Source: Acidobacteriaceae bacterium
GTDB taxonomy: Bacteria > Acidobacteriota > Terriglobia > Bryobacterales > Bryobacteraceae
DNA length: 8,362 bases
Assembly: GCA_019245255.1 (NCBI GenBank)
Contig: JAFARV010000181.1
Span: forward strand, 1-8,362
Reading direction: 5' to 3'
Within the stretch, counting starts at the first letter, position 1. Every line of letters starts with the position of its first letter. The translations under genes and the position numbers were made by a program. This document shows positions 5,760 to 8,362 of this stretch, one piece after another. The notes under the pieces were generated by a model, which saw nothing but the letters and a program-made list of their open reading frames with translations, did no database searches and was not told where the DNA came from.

Positions 5760-7343
5760 TTACTTGGCTGCGACGGCTTCTGCTGCGGCGGGTGCGCCGG
5801 CGCTAGGAAGTTCCGGCCGCGGCGCTCCGTGTTTTTCAAGTAACGCAATGGTCTCTGGGTGTTCGATGGGGAGATGTGCGTTCACGAGCGGACCGTTCGC
5901 CATGTCTGTCACGGTTTGTCCGCGCTTGCTGCGAACGTCCAGTCTGGCTCCATGCGCGATCAACAACTCCACAACTGCGTTTTCACCGCGGTAAGCCGCA
6001 CCATGAAGCGCGGTGTAGTTGAATTTGTCTCGCGCATTTACATCAGCGCCGTCATCAAGCAGAAACTGCACGGCCGGCAGAGCACCGTCAGGCACCACTC
6101 GCGAGGCGTTGGCGGCCCAACCCAATCCAGCGGCGACCATCAATGGGGTTACGCCTTCATCCGATGCGATCGCCGGATCGGCGCCACCATCCAGCAGTAT
6201 CTTCATAGCTTCGACATCGTCCGCCATAGCGGCGCGCCAGAACGGAGTGATGCCTCGCTTTTCCACCCACTCTTCCTGGTGCGAGGTGGGACGGAACCAG
6301 AGCGGCTTGATCAATTTGGCGTTGGGATTGGCATGGTGCGCAAGTAAGATCTTCAGAAGTTCAAGGTAGATTGTATGCTCCTGAATAGTGATCGGATTGG
6401 GTGCCCATCCGACTTGTGCGTATTCCGTGTCTTCGGTCGCATAGAGAGCCGCAAGCCCGTCGATGCTGGCCAGGTTGGGGTCGGCTCCATGTTCAACCAG
6501 GTACCGCGCAACATCATAATGTCCGTTGCAGATGGCGATCACGAGCGGCGTGCTCTTGTCGCCCGCACCTGCTTCATTTACGTTCGCGCCGCCCTCGACC
6601 AGGGCGCGTACGGCCTGGGCATTGCCATCCCGAGCAGCAAGATGTAGAGCCGTGAGACCGCCCATGACCGTTGCTGCGGCTCCACGGGCGAATCCGCCTT
6701 GATACTCCTTGCGTTTCGCATTGTTGCCGGCCGCTTTGGTTTCGGCGATCGGGTTCCCGTCTTCGTCCACGCGCCGGCGTTCCAACTTGACCACTCGCGT
6801 CGTGAGCGAGGCATCCGCTCCGTGCGCGAGAAGGAAGCTGACCACAGCCGCCCGGTCCTTCGCCGCAGCAAACATCAGCGACGTTTCGTCATGGATCTGC
6901 TCGCGTGCGTTTACCGCAGCTCCGTGAGCGAGCAGTACGCGTACTGCATCCACGTTGCCGGCAGCTGCAGCCTTCATGAGCGGTGTCGTGCCGTTCGCCG
7001 CGGCTACGTTCGGGTCGGCGCCCGCCTTCAAAAACAGATCGACTAAAGCAGCATCGCCCGTTGATGCAGCAAGATGAAAAGGCGTCAACCCTTCATCGCG
7101 GGTCTTGGCGGCGGGGTCCGCACCCGCATTTAGCAGTGCCTGCGCGATCTTTACCTCGTCTTTCAAAGCGGCCCAATGGAGGGCAGTTGTGCCGTCGCCC
7201 TCGGCTGCATTGACCGGCGGCTTCGTCCGCAACAGCCGAATTACGACCGTCGAATCGCCGGCTTTCACCGCGTCTATCAGCGATGGTTCCGTCGCCAGGC
7301 CGAGAACGGGAAACAAGATCAGCATTGCGAAGCGCTGTCGCAC
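5760..7343 (-). CDS. Exported ankyrin-repeat protein
   Basis: 527-residue protein with a likely Sec signal peptide (MRQRFAMLILFPVLGLA, cleaved near residue 17) followed almost wholly by ankyrin repeats. It is therefore expected to be a periplasmic or outer-surface protein-binding scaffold, with no catalytic motif. About twelve repeats can be read, starting near residues 21, 51, 85, 118, 153, 228, 263, 296, 364, 397, 442 and 475. Most keep the TPLH/TALH start and the HGADPN-like end. Three places break the period: a basic insert at 183-227, an expanded repeat 8 (296-344) with GWAPNPI, and the EEWVEKRGITPFWRAA joint near 357-372. A low-complexity Ala-rich tail (515-527) ends it. The GTG start lies 6 bases after GGAG and 11 bases after the DUF1552 stop. 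Similar exported ankyrin proteins next to DUF1552 genes are, from recollection, common in Acidobacteriota. The binding partner is unknown. Confidence 0.9.
   Translation of the reverse strand: MRQRFAMLILFPVLGLATEPSLIDAVKAGDSTVVIRLLRTKPPVNAAEGDGTTALHWAALKDEVKIAQALLNAGADPAAKTRDEGLTPFHLAASTGDAALVDLFLKAGADPNVAAANGTTPLMKAAAAGNVDAVRVLLAHGAAVNAREQIHDETSLMFAAAKDRAAVVSFLLAHGADASLTTRVVKLERRRVDEDGNPIAETKAAGNNAKRKEYQGGFARGAAATVMGGLTALHLAARDGNAQAVRALVEGGANVNEAGAGDKSTPLVIAICNGHYDVARYLVEHGADPNLASIDGLAALYATEDTEYAQVGWAPNPITIQEHTIYLELLKILLAHHANPNAKLIKPLWFRPTSHQEEWVEKRGITPFWRAAMADDVEAMKILLDGGADPAIASDEGVTPLMVAAGLGWAANASRVVPDGALPAVQFLLDDGADVNARDKFNYTALHGAAYRGENAVVELLIAHGARLDVRSKRGQTVTDMANGPLVNAHLPIEHPETIALLEKHGAPRPELPSAGAPAAAEAVAAK
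5823..7283 (-). repeat. Array of about twelve ankyrin repeats (protein-level)
   Basis: The repeats have a period of about 33 residues (99 bases) at protein level, diverged enough that the DNA is not a simple tandem repeat. Repeats 2-5 and 6-7 are regular. The array is interrupted by an insert at 6663-6797 and by longer loops in repeats 8 and 10. The last unit is degenerate but ends in the typical LLEKHGA. Confidence 0.85.
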
Positions 7344-7349
7344 AAGTAA

Positions 7350-7353
7350 CTCC
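7350..7353 (-). promoter_or_regulatory. Ribosome binding site deciding the ankyrin gene's GTG start
   Basis: GGAG on the minus strand lies 6 bases before GTG 7343, inside the 11-base gap after the DUF1552 stop codon. This makes GTG 7343 the natural start and places the signal peptide at the very N-terminus. An internal ATG at residue 7 would leave the signal peptide truncated. Confidence 0.6.
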
Positions 7354-7354
7354 G

Positions 7355-8362
7355 TTAGATATCGACTTCACCGTTGCTGTCACCCACGCTCGACACATCA
7401 TCGACTCCGAGCCGGTGCAGGACGGTCAGCAGAACGTTTGCCATGGGTGTGTCCGGCTTGCAACGGATATGCTGGTTGCCCTTCAGAGACCGATTTGCGT
7501 GACCCGCTAATAGCAGTGGCACGCGTTTGTGATCGTGGATGTTCGAATCACCCATCGGGCTGCCGTACAAAACGAGCGAATGATCCAGCAGGCTGGCATC
7601 GCCGTCAGGCGTGTTCTTCAGCTTTTCGAGAAAGTAGGCGACTTTGCTGACGTGATACGCGTTGAGCCTTGCGAACTCGGCGATCTTGTCCGGATTCTCC
7701 CCGTGGTGCGACAAGGCGTGGAACGGAGTTTTGACGCCACTATCCGGGTAGACCCGCGAACTCACGTCACGGCTCATCTTGAAAGCGGAGACGCGCGTAA
7801 CGTCTGACGTGAAGGCGAGTACCTGTAAGTCGAGCATGAGCTTGACATGCTCATCGAATGAATCAGGTACACCGACGGGAGCGTCGGGAAGTTCGCGGGC
7901 GCTGCCGCTCGCGTTAAACTGCTCCACTCTCTGAATACGGCGTTCGACTTCGCGCACGTCGGTCAGGTACTGGTCAAGCCGTAAACGATCGCTGGGACCG
8001 AGCTCTCCACGTATCCGCACGACTTCATCGCGGACTGTGTCGAGTATGCTAGCCTCAGCGCGTCTGCGCCGTAATCGTTCCGAGGCGCTACTGCCATCTC
8101 CGAAGAGACGCTCGAAGGCTACGCGCGGGTCCATCTCCATGGGTAGCGGTGTCGTCGGCGAGGACCACGAAATCGTGTTCGCGTACACGCAACTGTATCC
8201 GTAACCGCAGGCTCCGGACAGCGAGCCTACGTTCTCAATGCACAGCTGAATCGAAGGCAGCGGCGTATCTTGCCCGAAACGTTGTGCGTAGATTTGATCG
8301 ATGGAAGTGCCGAGATGGATATCGGCGCCTTCGGTCATCTTAGGGTGGGCGGCGGTGAGGAA
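7355..8362 (-). CDS. HxxSHH (DUF1552) protein, 5' end outside window
   Basis: Protein of family PF07586, named for its HxxSHH motif and without established biochemical function. The frame is open to the window edge: FLTAAHPK precedes the internal ATG at 8338, so the gene continues past base 8362. About 335 residues are visible of a usual 430-450; the missing part should hold the signal sequence. Seen: GTSIDQIYAQRFGQDTPLPS and CGYGYSCVYANTISWSSP, typical of the N-terminal half; FERLFGD; a charged helical stretch (DTVRDEVVRIRGELGPSDRLRLDQYLTDVREVERRI region); the HALSHH motif at 7703-7720; LVLYGSPMGDSNIHDHKRVPLLLAG, a likely ligand-rich segment; and PMANVLLTVLHRLGV near the end. It is first in the visible operon. 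In other genomes these genes often sit beside DUF1592/DUF1587 cytochrome-like genes, so such a gene may lie just upstream. Envelope location is inferred from the family. Confidence 0.9.
   Translation of the reverse strand, partial: FLTAAHPKMTEGADIHLGTSIDQIYAQRFGQDTPLPSIQLCIENVGSLSGACGYGYSCVYANTISWSSPTTPLPMEMDPRVAFERLFGDGSSASERLRRRRAEASILDTVRDEVVRIRGELGPSDRLRLDQYLTDVREVERRIQRVEQFNASGSARELPDAPVGVPDSFDEHVKLMLDLQVLAFTSDVTRVSAFKMSRDVSSRVYPDSGVKTPFHALSHHGENPDKIAEFARLNAYHVSKVAYFLEKLKNTPDGDASLLDHSLVLYGSPMGDSNIHDHKRVPLLLAGHANRSLKGNQHIRCKPDTPMANVLLTVLHRLGVDDVSSVGDSNGEVDI

Noticed and set aside
5859..6347. A 162-residue + strand reading frame opposite the ankyrin gene
   Set aside because: It is a shadow of the repeat-encoding strand, with no ribosome site or protein signature that I can see.
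7105..7650. A 181-residue + strand reading frame crossing the ankyrin/DUF1552 junction
   Set aside because: It runs antisense to two genes with strong family signatures, has no recognisable domain, and its composition is that expected from the opposite strand of GC-rich repeats.
1..8362. CRISPR array, insertion sequence, tRNA/rRNA gene, phage or defence module
   Set aside because: I found no spaced direct DNA repeats, transposase motifs, cloverleaf-like sequence or nuclease/toxin signatures, and nearly all bases are taken by the eight genes.

Overview
The window looks like a piece of a bacterial chromosome, most likely from an Acidobacteriota genome of the Solibacter/Bryobacter type. A planctomycetal or verrucomicrobial origin is less likely but possible. 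This is inferred from an HxxSHH (DUF1552) protein placed directly beside an exported ankyrin-repeat protein and a creatininase-like protein, families that are abundant in those phyla. There is no rRNA, tRNA or housekeeping marker to confirm it. The window is gene-dense, with eight protein genes, no gap above about 70 bases, and both end genes cut by the window edges.

Left part (1-3606, + strand): a surface-glycan biosynthesis cluster of four genes. In order they are the C-terminal part of a DegT/DnrJ/EryC1/StrS sugar aminotransferase, a monotopic sugar-1-phosphate transferase that loads a polyprenyl phosphate, a second and clearly different DegT-type aminotransferase of the WbpE/FdtB (3-ketosugar) kind, and a FemAB/GNAT-like acyltransferase. 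Together they suggest synthesis of a nucleotide-linked amino sugar or diamino sugar, its transfer to a lipid carrier at the cytoplasmic membrane, and further modification. The cluster must continue upstream of base 1.

Right part (8362-3677, - strand): a compact operon read towards the left. It encodes an HxxSHH/DUF1552 protein (5' end missing), an exported protein of about twelve ankyrin repeats, an exported creatininase-family amidohydrolase, and an MFS transporter of the anion:cation symporter type. Gaps between these genes are 11, 12 and about 1 nucleotides, so they are probably co-transcribed from a promoter beyond base 8362. A plausible reading is an envelope or periplasmic degradation module whose small product is imported by the transporter. 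The substrate cannot be read from the sequence.

The two blocks converge on a 70-base intergenic stretch without a convincing rho-independent terminator. Hand counts of a few 60-base lines suggest the glycan block is near 50% GC and the right operon near 60%, which would fit a separately acquired glycan cluster. No mobile element, CRISPR array, RNA gene or defence system was found.
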